This document shows, in pieces, positions 40,905 to 50,375 of a stretch of DNA of 64,000 nt (within the stretch, counting starts at the first letter, position 1; every line of letters begins with the position of its first letter). The notes beneath the pieces are model-generated. The model searched no databases, was not told the DNA's origin, and worked only from the letters and a program-made list of their open reading frames with translations. The stretch lies in NCBI GenBank assembly GCA_022606425.2, contig JAHDVF020001594.1, positions 79,501 to 143,500 of the forward strand. Direction: 5' to 3'. Source of the stretch: Lepidostoma basale. Its lineage: Eukaryota; Arthropoda; Insecta; Trichoptera; Lepidostomatidae. A program made the position numbers and the translations under genes.

Positions 40905-41335
40905 AACTAACTAACTAACCATTACACCGTCTCCCCGAAAAGGTAGACAGAAATAATGGATCACCACAGTGTTCTTTCATGATATACTTCTCTCGATTCC
41001 CCAACATTCATATATGCAGTCACGTCGATTTCTCATTTAATAATTGATTGATTTGATCGTGCCGCATTTTACTCGGTCATCTTCTTTTTCTATTAAAGTT
41101 CCGTTCACGTCGTTTAAATATACTTTATTTATCATAATTTCTTCATTCATGCTTTCCATGTGTCTAAACTATATAACTGACCCGTGTTCATTCAATTTCA
41201 GATTTACTATTATCTACTACCTTGTATCCAGATTTACTATACATTCATCTAAGAGATCTCAATTCTGTAGCATTAATTATATTTTCACTATTATTTTTTC
41301 TTTCCATGCTTCACATTCATACACATAAGTCGTAC
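40905..41335 (-). mobile_element. LINE-A fragment adjoining a LINE-C tail
   Basis: AACTAACTAACTAACCATTA and CCCCGAAAAGGTAGACAG start the copy. It runs through degenerate C-terminal blocks to the HASHSYT-frame image of the YGSEAW word near 41330. Again the two LINEs end tail to tail. Confidence 0.72.
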
Positions 41336-41539
41336 ATGTATTCTAGTTAGTATATATGAAACTTACTGAAACGAAATCAATAAAATTTCATGTTTTTAAA
41401 AACGCTGTAAAATTAAAAACAATATTTCAAAAAAATATACAAAACATATGCTACATTTTATTATTATACTATTATAATACATACGAGTATATACAGTATT
41501 GCTAAGTTTTAAAGTATCTCCACAAATGTTTGTATTTAA

Positions 41540-41590
41540 GAATTGTGCATAGGTTAGCGAAACAGCTGTTGCTACAATTTCAAAAAAAAT
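41540..41590 (+). repeat. Hammerhead family F1 cleavage-strand fragment
   Basis: ATAGGTTAGCGAAACAGCTG and TTGCTACAATTTC keep the second half of the F1 core only. Confidence 0.4.
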
Positions 41591-42170
41591 AATCAGTTAT
41601 GGCAGTGCATAATGGTGTTCTTGTGCCGACCCTGATGTTTGAAACTGAATCATGGAACTGGCAAAATAAATATGAAAGAAGAATAAATGCAGTATAAATG
41701 AGATCTCTAAGACGAATGTGTGACAAATCTGTATATGATAGTGTGACAAATGCAAGTCAAGGTGTGAATGAAAGTGTTATGAACAAAATAATGAAAGGGT
41801 CATTAAGATGGTTTGAACACATGGAAAGAATGAGTAAAGACAGAATGGTAAAGAAAAAAAACTAACTAACCATCACGCCGTCTCCCCGAAGGGGTAGGCA
41901 GAAAGAATGGACTGCCACACTTTTCTTTCTTGAGATATTTCTCTCGATTCCTCAACATTCATACATCGTGTCATGCATGCACGTCGGCTTCTCTGACTCC
42001 TCACATGGCCGACATTCAATATTTGATTTATTTTATCGTACTACGTTTTCCTCGGTCTTCCTCTATTTCTGGTTCCATTTACATCGTTAACATGTGTGGC
42101 GTTCCATTCTTTCTGCCTACCCCTTCGGGGAGATGGCGTGATGGTTAGTTAGTTAGTTAGTTAATTAGTT
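41590..42170. mobile_element. LINE-A with inverted internal segment
   Basis: 41590-41858 is plus strand (VHNGVLVPTLMFETESWNWQ, SLRRMCDKSVYDSVTNA, HMERMSKDRMVK). 41861-42092 is minus strand with its own tail (ACTAACTAACCATCACG) through the RGRPRKT block. 42093-42170 is plus strand again (GTGTGGCGTTCCATTC to a TTAGTTAGTTAGTTAG tail). The two 3' ends face outward and can pair over about 60 bases. It may reflect twin priming, a nested inverted insertion or a later inversion. Confidence 0.75.
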
Positions 42171-42625
42171 ATACTATTCATTTTGAAATGTAAATAGTGT
42201 TTCGCCCAAAACAATGAAATATCCAAGATAGATAATTATATTTTCAAGTGTATGATATGAAAGTTTTCTGTGGATAGCACATCACGGTAGCTGTCTTAAT
42301 TATTACCGCGTTATCTCATTGAAATCTCAGTTCGGCGTTTACTTTCTTCGGCGTCGAAAAAACTCCACCACAGACAGACAGGTACCAGTTATCGATCCAC
42401 AGACACATCTCGGCCGCTGATCTGACTGCGAATTGAGCGGAAATTATACGAATCCTATACAAATGTAGGCAATCGTCTTGACACGTGTATTACATAATAA
42501 TAGAACATAGGATTAGTTTTTCTTTCATTAACTAGTTCATTTAAATTAATTATCTAATAAGTAACCCATTGCGACCCGAATAAACCGCCATTCTCTTTCG
42601 TATGAAGCACTTAATTTGTGGCAAA
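42170..42625. other. Unassigned, partly less AT-rich sequence
   Basis: 42290-42480 has balanced composition (GTTCGGCGTTTACTTTCTTC, CATCTCGGCCGCTGATCTG) and no TE signature. It could be single-copy DNA. At 42185 a GTGTTTCGCCCAAAACAATG word resembles the F1 3' block. Confidence 0.3.
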
Positions 42626-42627
42626 AA

Positions 42628-42945
42628 CAAACAAAACAAACAAACCGTCACGCCGTTTCCCCGCAGGGGTAGGCAGAGAAAATGGACCGCCACACTACTC
42701 TACCCTGGCAAACCTCTCTAGCTTCCTCCACATTCATACAACGAGTCGCACCTCGATTTCTCCGACTTCTAACATGACCAACCTTTAAAATTTGATTAAT
42801 TTGGTCATGCCATGTTTTCCTCGGTCTGCCTCGACTTCGTACCCCATTTACATCATTAACGTATACTTTCTTAACCATTCTTTCTCCATCCATGCGTTCC
42901 ATATGTCCGAACCAACGCAGCGATCCTTTCATAATTTGTGGCATT
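42628..42945 (-). mobile_element. LINE-A 3' end, TTTG subfamily, 100-codon frame
   Basis: Minus strand: QIMKGSLRWFGHMERMDGER, MVKKVYVNDVNGVRSRGRPR, KTWHDQINQILKVGHVRSRR, then a small deletion (NRG-ATRC instead of NRRACMTRC) and VEEAREVCQGRVVWRSIFSA with YPCGETA. It ends with hairpin CCCCGCAGGGG and tail ACAAACAAACAAAACAAAC on the plus strand. The best example of this subfamily. Confidence 0.86.
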
Positions 42946-43140
42946 ATTAATTTGTGGCTTAACTTAATTTGTGGCATTATTTAAAATAATTGAAAGACTC
43001 TTGTACTAGTTTTTACACCACTTTATATTGTCAAAATAAAATAGTTTCTTTCCGCCATTACTTCGTCATGGTAAATTATAGCCCTTGAAATAAATAAAAT
43101 ATAATTCGTATTTATTGTTTCTTAAAAAGTGATGTAAAAC

Positions 43141-43600
43141 TCTTCTTCTTCTTCTTCCACTTAGTTTAGGTCGTATGACCTGTTTTGTAACGGTGGACTG
43201 TCCTGGGATGATGATGTCCAGCCATCTCTCCATCTCTTCTTTTCATCTTTAACAATTTTTGCAATTCTCGTATTATCCATGCGGTCCACGTGGTCTCTCC
43301 AAATGCGCCTTCTGCTTCCTCCCCATCTCACTATGTCTTCAACACCTCAGACAGACCTTATCGTTTTATTTCTGAACCGATATCTGAGGGTTTTGCCTGC
43401 GTTGGAGCGTAGGGTTCGCATTTCTGCTACTCTAAGAAGGTTCTTAGTTCTATTGATATCGGCTCTGACCTCTATTCCATACGTCATGATAGGGCGAACG
43501 CATGCCTTGTATATCCTGTCTTTACTTTCGGTTAACATGTGTTTGTTCCTCCATATGGTGTTGCGCAAGCGTTTCTCTATATGGTGCCGTAAAACTCTAT
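43141..43600 (-). mobile_element. LINE-C 3' fragment
   Basis: Tail CTTCTTCTTCTTCC on the plus strand. On the minus strand come NTIWRNKHMLTESKDRIYKA, CVRPIMTYGIEVRADINRTK, NLLRVAEMRTLRSNAGKTLR and YRFRN, followed by shifted frames of the WGRRR-RRW segment. Truncated before YADD. Confidence 0.85.
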
Positions 43601-43900
43601 TTTATATAATTAATATGATTGAAAACGTCTGTTTTCAACTAGAAGTTTTATTATAACTTATGTTAATGAAATGTTTCGCCTAAAGTATTATCAAATGTGG
43701 TATGTTATATGGTATCAAAAATTAATACAATTAAAAACGTACGTTTTCTAGAAGTTTAATTACGATTTATGGAAATGACATATTTCACCTGTCTTAGGCA
43801 TTATCAAATGTCCGACATTTGATAATGTCTTAGATAAACGATTCATATCATTCACATAAGTTATAATGAATCTTCAATAAAACAAACGTTTTCAATCCTA
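43600..43900. repeat. Hammerhead element family F2, several tandem/inverted copies
   Basis: TTTTCAACTAGAAGTTTTAT, TTTCTAGAAGTTTAATTACG and an inverted arm near 43865 mark at least two F2 copies. Minus-strand words TTTGATAATACTTTAGGCGA with AACATTTC (43690-43670) keep GCGAAAC, and GGCATTATCAAATGTC marks the second. Core boxes read TTGATAA. Not expected to cleave. Confidence 0.55.
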
Positions 43901-44205
43901 TTCATTATATAATTCATAGTCAAGAATGTAAGAATGTATTAACTTCATCGACAGTTTAAAATAAAATATAAACCAGGAGGTAGAAATAGCTTTTAAGTAA
44001 TAATTATTATGTGTATTTAAATTATTTTAAAATATTTTAATAAGCATTCCCCTTTAGTAGCAATCTTAACATTAAAAAATTAATATTTTATTCAAAAACA
44101 ATTCAGGTTATTATTCTTATATTTCTCAATCATACATACACAATATCAACATTTCTTAATTTTCAAGGAAAGCGATATAAACCATCGTGACGACCTAGAC
44201 GACTT
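43900..44205. other. AT-rich sequence, nothing recognised
   Basis: No ORF or repeat. Confidence 0.4.
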
Positions 44206-44440
44206 AGACGTAGACGACCTTCGTGGCCGAGTGGTAAGTGGATTGACTGCCTCCCCGAAGGCCTCGCGTTCGATTCCAGGTAATGGTAGTGTGGTTGTCA
44301 CACTGTTGTGCAGAATACATACATACTCTGGTGCAGAATACACGTGAGAATTAAATGATGTCTATTAACTATCACATGTCACAAGAATCAATAAAACAGC
44401 TTTATCCTTTGCATCGATTTGGCTTGCGCTGTAATGATGC
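44206..44440 (+). mobile_element. tRNA-derived SINE, best copy
   Basis: A box TGGCCGAGTGG at 44224-44234 and B box GTTCGATTCC at 44268-44277 sit at the spacing of a tRNA gene, so the head is an internal pol III promoter. After it come CACACTGTTGTGCAGAATAC (slightly duplicated here), CACGTGAGAATT, AACTATCACATGTCACAAGA and CGATTTGGCTTGCGCTGTAA. The tail is AATAATAATAAT a few bases beyond. The tRNA of origin cannot be fixed: the anticodon arm does not fold cleanly. Confidence 0.8.
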
Positions 44441-44630
44441 CAAGAACGTTTTAACAAGATAATAATAATAATAATATAATAATTAATTGTGACATTGGTT
44501 TAACAGATGCGCTTCTATGTTTTAGAACTTTAAAATTATCAAAGAGAACTTTAATAACCCTTTCGTCTAAATGAATTATAAAATAGTACAATTTAATTTA
44601 GGTTTTGGGCCTCAATATGATAAAAATGTA

Positions 44631-44660
44631 AGCAACTCATAGCAACTCATAGCAACTCAT
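44631..44660. repeat. 10-bp tandem repeat, three units
   Basis: AGCAACTCAT repeated three times without change. Confidence 0.9.
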
Positions 44661-44756
44661 TATCTGGTCACAATGCAAATTCTTAATTCGAATATAATAA
44701 AACAACATTTAGAGTTTTGTTACGTGAACATTGTAACATATATATTCAACGTCTTA

Positions 44757-45088
44757 CGAACTAACAAATCATCACGCCGTCTCCCCGAAAGGGTAGGCAG
44801 AAAGAATGGACTGTCACACTTTAACCGATGCGGCACTCCATCCTTCTCTTTTCGCCCCGCGGGAGACGCGGTGTGATGGGTTGTGAACTTCATCGCCACC
44901 AATAGGCATCTCCCGCGCACACTTCAATCTTCCAACATCCACAAAATAAATCTAAAACAAAAATTATAAATTACAATGATATAAAATAAAATTCGTTTTA
45001 GATGGTGCACATATTTTGTCTATTTAATTTATGTTCACGTATCCACAGTTTTTTTTAATTAGCAGTAATTAGGCACTTAAAACAAACC
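44757..45088 (-). mobile_element. SINE-like element sharing the LINE-A 3' end
   Basis: ACTAACAAATCATCACGCCG, CCCCGAAAGGGTAGGCAGAA, TTAACCGATGCGGCACTCCA, CGGGAGACGCGGTGTGATGG, AATAGGCATCTCCCGCGCAC, a TCCACAAAATAAATCTAAAA block, TTAGATGGTGCACATATTTT and AGGCACTTAAAACAAACC. Closest in layout to 47606-47996 (opposite orientation). Confidence 0.78.
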
Positions 45089-45104
45089 AAATAATATTGA
45101 AAAA

Positions 45105-45405
45105 TTATTCAAATAATGAAATCAACATTAAGATAGTTTAAACACATGGAAAGAATTAATGAAGAAAGAATGGTAAAAAAGTGTATGTTAACGATGTAAA
45201 TGGACGTAAACGTGGCACGATCAAATACGTCAAATTTTGAATGTCGCCCATGTGAGGAGTCGGAAAAATCGACATGCGTGCATGACACGATCAATGAATG
45301 TTAAGGAATTGAGAGAAGTATGTCTGGAAAAAAAAGTGTGGCGGTCCATTATTTCTGCCTACCCCTTCGGATAGATGGCGTGATGGTTAGTTAATTAGTA
45401 ACTTC
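45105..45405 (+). mobile_element. LINE-A 3' end, unit 1 of a local duplication
   Basis: TCAACATTAAGATAGTTTAA to TTCGGATAGATGGCGTGATG with tail GTTAGTTAATTAGTAAC. It lacks the RGRPRK-coding bases (GGACGTAAACGTGGCACGAT), a deletion shared with the copy at 45680-46200. Confidence 0.75.
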
Positions 45406-45490
45406 AACTTTTGTCTTTAATTCGACAGCGACCGGTTTCGCTAGGTTGGATTGCATTGACAGTCTGTTCCAATTTCAACAGTTTTCTAAC
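45405..45490 (-). repeat. Hammerhead relic family F6, unit 1
   Basis: ACTTCAACTTTTGTCTTTAA, GACAGCGACCGGTTTCGCTA and GCATTGACAGTCTGTTCC. GAAAC and CCGGTC on the minus strand are present but the first box is not. Repeated at 46196-46268. Confidence 0.5.
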
Positions 45491-45680
45491 TCCATGCGAT
45501 TGATTCAATGTACGAAATTCAATTAAATAATTTGGCAATGTTCCTATGCACAAAATTAAGAACGTATTTAGCACGCACAGTAAAATAATATAAAATGCAT
45601 GTCTTACTGAAAAATGCAAGGTTTCACAAGCGTGTTTAAAAAACGATGTTTATATCATATTTTATTTTCAACCTTCTTCC
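45490..45680. other. Unassigned spacer within the duplication
   Basis: AT-rich. No partner at the corresponding place after 46268. Confidence 0.3.
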
Positions 45681-46200
45681 ACTAGGCAACAAAGTAAATG
45701 GTACTCTTAAAGTTATCATCGCAAACAAAAACCTATTCAAAAAAGTTAAAATGGCAGTTCACAATGGTGTTCTTGTACGGACCCTTATGTAAGGAAGCGG
45801 AGTATGGTACTGGCAAAAAAAAAGATGAAAGTAGAAAAAATGCAGTTTAAATGATATCTCTTAGACGAATGAGTGGAAAAACTGTGTATGATTGTGTCGA
45901 ATTGAAATAAAATAAGTGAATGCAGTGCGAATAAAAGTGTTTTGAACAAAATAATGAAATGTACATTAAGATGGTTTAAACACATGGAAATAATGAATAA
46001 AGAAAGAATGGTAAAAAAAGTATATGTTAAGGATGTAAATGGACCTAAACGTGGCACGATCAAATATATCAAATTTGGAATGTCGCCCATATGAGGAGGC
46101 GGAAAAATCGACGTGCGTGCATGACACAATGTTAAGGAATTGAGAGAAGTATGTCTGGAAAGAAATGTGTGGCGGATAGATGGTTAGTTAATTAGTAACT
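45680..46200 (+). mobile_element. LINE-A fragment, unit 2 of a local duplication
   Basis: CTAGGCAACAAAGTAAATGG (AGNKVNGTL), GCAGTTCACAATGGTGTTCT (AVHNGVL), GAGTGGAAAAACTGTGTATG, TACATTAAGATGGTTTAAAC, then the same missing RGRPRK segment and the CGGAAAAATCGACGTGCGTG block. Ends GGATAGATGGTTAGTTAATT. Many indels. Inactive. Confidence 0.78.
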
Positions 46201-46268
46201 AGACAGCGACCAGTTTCGCTAGGCTGGATTGCATTGACAGTCTGTTCCAATTTCAACAGTTTTCTGTA
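46196..46268 (-). repeat. Hammerhead relic family F6, unit 2
   Basis: AGACAGCGACCAGTTTCGCT and GGATTGCATTGACAGTCTGT. Same as 45405-45490 with a deletion at its left end. Confidence 0.5.
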
Positions 46269-46269
46269 A

Positions 46270-46312
46270 ACTGTAAACATACATAAGGGTTGGCATTAAA
46301 ACTACATTACGC
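46270..46312 (-). mobile_element. LINE-A scrap (LMYGS block)
   Basis: ACATACATAAGGGTTGGCAT is the plus-strand image of the LPTLMY word. The rest is lost. Confidence 0.45.
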
Positions 46313-46652
46313 ACAGCCAGTATTGCTCAAGTTAACATTCTTAGTTTTTGAATATAATTTAATAAAGAAATCTCTGGACACAGAATCGTTCAGCACTGTT
46401 GCATGTATCTGGTCCAATAAAGTAATAAAACGATCGTTTATTCAAAAGTTCCAGGTTTATGACGTCACGCCTAGTGGACAGCCGACGGAAGTAACCTTTT
46501 ATCTGCTATCCCATTCACGGCACAGCTCCTCGCCCGAAGAGCGGTTTGGCCAGATAGGGAAAGTGGTTATATGGACAAAGGAAGACATCGTAAACCGGTT
46601 AAAGCATATTTATTTATCCGAATCGACCAAGTCTACCCGAGGGCTATCCTAA
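46290..46652 (+). other. Unrecognised 120-codon open frame
   Basis: An uninterrupted frame with normal amino-acid variety in its second half (DVTPSGQPTEVTFYLLSHSR, SSPEERFGQIGKVVIWTKED) and a segment of balanced base composition at 46450-46600. I recognise no domain. The first 15 codons overlap a LINE-A scrap, so the annotated start is not trustworthy. It could be a fragment of an unidentified element or chance. No partner copy was seen in the window. Confidence 0.3.
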
Positions 46653-46924
46653 AACATGTATTTTTCCCTATTCATTCCAGCTGTTTCATCTCGTATGCGT
46701 TACGAACAAACGACATATATATATCATAATAATACAACACGTGATCGTATATTATTTTTACAATTGACATCTCTTGAAGTGAATATGTATTTCATGATAA
46801 ATGGTCAATACACAATCTGCTTTAAAAATTTATTCCCAGAGAAGCGTCAAAACAGTTAACTTGTGTGTATCAGTATTTTAACAAATTCTAACAAATATTC
46901 ATGACCTCTAAGATTTCTTCGTTA

Positions 46925-47010
46925 TAAAATCAACTAACTAACCAACCCTACGCCGTCCCCCGAAGGGGTAGGAAGTTAGATTGGAACACCACACCATTGT
47001 TCCTCACATA
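46925..47010 (-). mobile_element. LINE-A 3' tip
   Basis: AACTAACTAACCAACCCTAC then CCCCCGAAGGGGTAGGAAGT. The copy ends after about 80 bases. Confidence 0.65.
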
Positions 47011-47600
47011 CTTACAGGTATTTTCTCATAATGTTGAAATATTATTATAAATTAGAAAAAAAAAATTCTTATACTTAAAAAATAAAGGTAAAAACGTTTG
47101 ATTTTGAGATTTTATGTAATCCTAATATAAATAGGTAAAACAGGACGTCATCGAGAAAGAGTATTTGAACAAGAATATTTTGAAGACATAAGAGCGAGAG
47201 AGGAATACTCTGATCCTCCGAAAGAAATTCGAAATGCACACGTGCACAATGCGCGTTCCCGAGAACGTTTCTAGATTATTTTGAATTTTGTTCTGATTAT
47301 TGTTGTATGACAGTAGCGTAGATAACAAAATAAGAACAATTTGTTTTTGTTAATTGTAATTTTTTTAACATGTGAAAAAAAAATACATTAAAAGTTAAAA
47401 CTTAATAAAGATTACGACTGAACAGTGAATCAAGGGTAGAGCATATTTCCATTCATAATTCACGGGTTGCCACTTGTATCAATTTAATTATAATTATATT
47501 AAGAATGTTATCTAAAAAATTTTGGCAGGTGTAAAAATACATTTTTATTTGTTGCAATAACAATTTGAATAATTTCGTCAACAATATTTTAATGTTTTTA
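47010..47600. other. AT-rich sequence, nothing recognised
   Basis: No TE signature. A 68-codon minus-strand frame has no domain. Confidence 0.35.
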
Positions 47601-47605
47601 CTAGT

Positions 47606-47996
47606 GTTGGATTGTTTTAAGTGTCTTATTACAGTTAATTTTTAAAAATCGGTGGATACTTGGAATACAAATTAAATAAAGTCCGGATCGTAAAGCTAAC
47701 ACCATGTGCACCATTGAAAGAACATGATGTGTTAAATTAGTTATATTTTTTTGTTTTATATCATTTTTTTTATTATTTGTTAAATATTTATTCTGTGGAC
47801 GTTGGACGATCGAAGTGTGGGCGGGAGATGCCTATTGGTGAGGCTCGCAACCCGGTTTCGATGAGGCTCGTAACCCATCACACCGCGTCTCTCGCGGGGG
47901 CGAATCAGAAGGATGGAATGCCGCATCGGTTAAAGTATGACAGTCCATTCTCTCTGCGTACCCTTTCGGGGAGACGGAGTGATGGTTAGTTAGTTT
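47606..47996 (+). mobile_element. SINE-like element sharing the LINE-A 3' end, longest copy
   Basis: From TTGGATTGTTTTAAGTGTCT, AGTCCGGATCGTAAAGC and CACCATGTGCACCATTGAA through TATTCTGTGGACGTTGGACG, GGGCGGGAGATGCCTATTGG, ACCGCGTCTCTCGCGGGGGC and ATGCCGCATCGGTTAAAG. The end is CAGTCCATTCTCTCTGCGTA, CCCTTTCGGGGAGACGG and a GGTTAGTTAG tail, the LINE-A terminus including the hairpin. No RT coding. No A/B box was recognised, so the 5' promoter type is unknown. Confidence 0.8.
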
Positions 47997-47999
47997 TTT

Positions 48000-48290
48000 T
48001 TTAATTAGATCCATTCGTCAGATGATCATTGAATCGTGTAAAAAATACAACCTCGAAAATACGCTAATGTATAGAAATTTATATCTAATTAGTCTTAATG
48101 TAAAAATTCATCCGAATGCATCTATTTTAAATGACGCTAATTATGTTCATTATTTAAGATTTAGCTTTTTTGGTATTGCCATGTTTCCATATAAAAACTA
48201 TGACGAAAAAATCACCTTGTAGCCTAGCCTAATAAGTCATTTCCAAGAAAAATGTATTTAATCACTTTTCAATGCGTTTTTTTAACCAGT
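48000..48290. other. AT-rich sequence, nothing recognised
   Basis: No supported feature. Confidence 0.35.
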
Positions 48291-48294
48291 AAAT

Positions 48295-48425
48295 TCTATA
48301 TGCAGAAGATGCCGTCATCGCAAAACCCAAAAAGATTGCTGGAGTGGCACCCAGGTGGTAGAAGACCAATTGGACGCCAACGCTGCGATGGGAGGATGAA
48401 GTTGGGAGAGATGGGGTGAAATTGT
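48295..48425 (+). mobile_element. Short RTE-like LINE fragment
   Basis: GGTGGTAGAAGACCAATTGG, then ACGCCAACGCTGCGATGGGA and GGATGAAGTTGGGAGAGATG, resemble GRRPIGRQRWDEVGRDGV, the GRP-RW-D pattern of RTE C-termini. No tail. Isolated. Confidence 0.4.
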
Positions 48426-48604
48426 TACGAGTGCCATTTTCGCTTTCATTGATAAATTCTTGTTTCCAATAACTATCTATTGTCTTGGCGTTAACACTAT
48501 TATACTTCAATATTACTATCTATTTAATTTGAAACACTTATAAAATCACAATAAATATATATTTAAATCAATAAGTTAATTACAGTTAATTATACCTTAT
48601 TGAT

Positions 48605-48640
48605 TGAATATACCTGATGATGCCAACTTCCCTGAAAGTC
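48605..48640 (+). repeat. Isolated hammerhead first half
   Basis: ACCTGATGATGCCAACTTCC gives CTGATGA and a started stem, then CTGAAA in place of CGAAAC. It could be from F1 or F2. Confidence 0.3.
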
Positions 48641-48649
48641 CTCAACAAT

Positions 48650-48865
48650 CCTACATCGTGTCATGCATGCACATCGATTTCTCAGACTTCTCAAATTTTA
48701 AAGGTTGGTCATGTTAGAAGTCGGAAGAATCGACGTGCGTGTATGACTCGCCATATGAATGTGGAGGAAACTTGATAGGTGTGCCAGGATAGAGTAGTGA
48801 GGCGGTTCATTCTCTCTGCCTACCCCTACGAGGATAACGACCAGATGGTTTGTTGTTGTTGAATA
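48650..48865. mobile_element. Two LINE-A scraps in opposite orientation
   Basis: 48650-48692 is minus strand (CATCGTGTCATGCATGCACA). From 48693 the plus strand reads ILKVGHVRSRKNRRACMTRH and on to the TTTGTTGTTG tail. The second belongs to the TTG-tail subfamily like 1-217. Confidence 0.7.
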
Positions 48866-48867
48866 CA

Positions 48868-49055
48868 TTGAAAGTTTTACTCAGGAACGATCTCGGGGAG
48901 TTAGTAGAAGGCAGTTGTCCTGGCTGCGGAACATAAAAATTGGACAGGAATGAACAGAGTTCAGAACCTGTTCCAAGTAGCGCAGGACAGAGATGTCTTT
49001 GCTGCAGTGATCGCCAACGTTGGGGGGACCTGACACGGCACCGGAAGAAGTAAAA
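48868..49055 (+). mobile_element. LINE-D 3' end
   Basis: ERSRGVSRRQLSWLRNIKIG-like words, NLFQVAQDRDVFAAVIANVG in frame, GT-stop and ACACGGCACCGGAAGAAGTA. The same C-terminus as 5371-5905. Confidence 0.78.
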
Positions 49056-49059
49056 AGTT

Positions 49060-49456
49060 TTACTAACTCAATCACTATCCATCACGCCGTCTCCACGAAT
49101 GAAACTGAAAATGGACCTCCGCACTCGATTCCTCGAATTTCATACATCGTATCATACAATCACTTTGATTTTTCCTCACGTGGCAGACATTTAACATTTG
49201 ATTGATTTTATCGCGCCACGTTTATCTCGCTCTTTTCTAATTCCGTTTAGGTCGTGAACGCGTACTTCTTTTAGTATTCATTATTTATCAATTCTTCCAT
49301 TGTATTTAAACCATCCAAATGGCCCTTTCTTTATTTTGTTCAAAACACTTTCGTTTGCATCGCATTCAATTATTAAATTTGCATTTGACACTCTATCAAA
49401 TATGACTCATTCGTCTAAGAGATTTCAGTTCTAATGCAGGTTTTTATTTTTATTTC
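49060..49456 (-). mobile_element. LINE-A copy, part 1 (interrupted by LINE-C)
   Basis: AACTCAATCACTATCCATCA, then degenerate C-terminal blocks to GAGATTTCAGTTCTAATGCA (the INAVEMRSL word). The copy resumes after the LINE-C insertion at 50341. The 12-bp word ATGTTTATTATT ends this part. Confidence 0.75.
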
Positions 49457-49468
49457 ATGTTTATTATT

Positions 49469-50328
49469 TTCTCTTCTTTTTTTCAGCCCTTTTCTGTTCA
49501 ATCTGATAAAGGACAAATTTATAGAGGAGACCCAATCGCTACAACTGGGATATAGGATGGGAAAGCAAATTGTCACTATGGTCTGTTATGCAGACGATGC
49601 TATAATCATATCTGAAAACAATAATGACCTCCAAAAATGCTAGACAGACTACATCACGCCTGTAAGAAATACAACATGACGATCTCCATCGAAAAAACAA
49701 AATGTATGACCTTTTCCAAAACACCCAAAACATGTTACCTGGTTATAGAAAATCAACCCATAGAACAGGTCAGGACCTTCAATTATCTAGGCATTGACCT
49801 GGTGGCGGGAGATGATCTGCGGAAAGAAATACAGGCCCAAGTTAACAGGGCAGCTGCAATCTCTGGGGCTCTTAAATCCACAATATGGAAAAACAAAGAC
49901 ATGGCCATTTAGAGTAAGATGAGAATTATAAAGCATGCGTAAGACCAATAATAACATATGGCGTCGAAGCAAGGGCAGACACAGTAAGGACCAAACAAGT
50001 TTTGAGGACTTCCGAAATGAAGACACTGAGGACGATAGCAGGCAAGACACTGAGAGATCGCGTGAGGAACACCAGAATAAGAGAGATATGTGAGGTTTAG
50101 GATAATATAAGATGGAGCAGACCGCGAAAAAGGGACTGGTACGGTCATGTTCAAAGGATGGACATCACCAGACTCCCCTATATTGCATTGCATAATCAAC
50201 CTCATGGGACTCGTCCTCGTGGAAGACCTCCTAAAATATGGAAGGACAGCTGGGAATCTACCTCACAGAGGAGCAACACTCTGGAGAACAGACCACATAG
50301 GTCTACAATAAGGAAGGAGAAGAAGAAG
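49469..50328 (+). pseudogene. LINE-C RT, palm to C-terminus, inserted in LINE-A
   Basis: Reads FSPFLFNLIKDKFIEET, VTMVCYADDAIIISENN (YADD at 49587-49598), then after a one-base shift ACKKYNMTISIEKTKCMTFS, QVRTFNYLGIDLVAGDDLRK, NRAAAISGALKSTIWKNKDM, a stop, and in further frames the RPIITYGVEARADT, AGKTLRDRVRN and RPRGRPPKIWKDSWES blocks. The 3' end is AGGAGAAGAAG. Flanks carry the duplicated target ATGTTTATTATT (49457-49468 and 50329-50340). 5'-truncated just before the palm, a typical abortive reverse transcription product. At least three frame breaks. Confidence 0.9.
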
Positions 50329-50340
50329 ATGTTTATTATT

Positions 50341-50375
50341 CTGGTTCCATGCTTCACATACATACAAAAAAATTA
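50341..50375 (-). mobile_element. LINE-A copy, part 2
   Basis: CTGGTTCCATGCTTCACATA is the next segment (YGSEAWN) after INAVEMRSL, resumed beyond the LINE-C insertion. Confidence 0.7.

Noticed and set aside
44206..44290. Functional tRNA gene
   Set aside because: A and B boxes are good but the acceptor stem does not close, and the same head is followed by a conserved SINE body in three copies.
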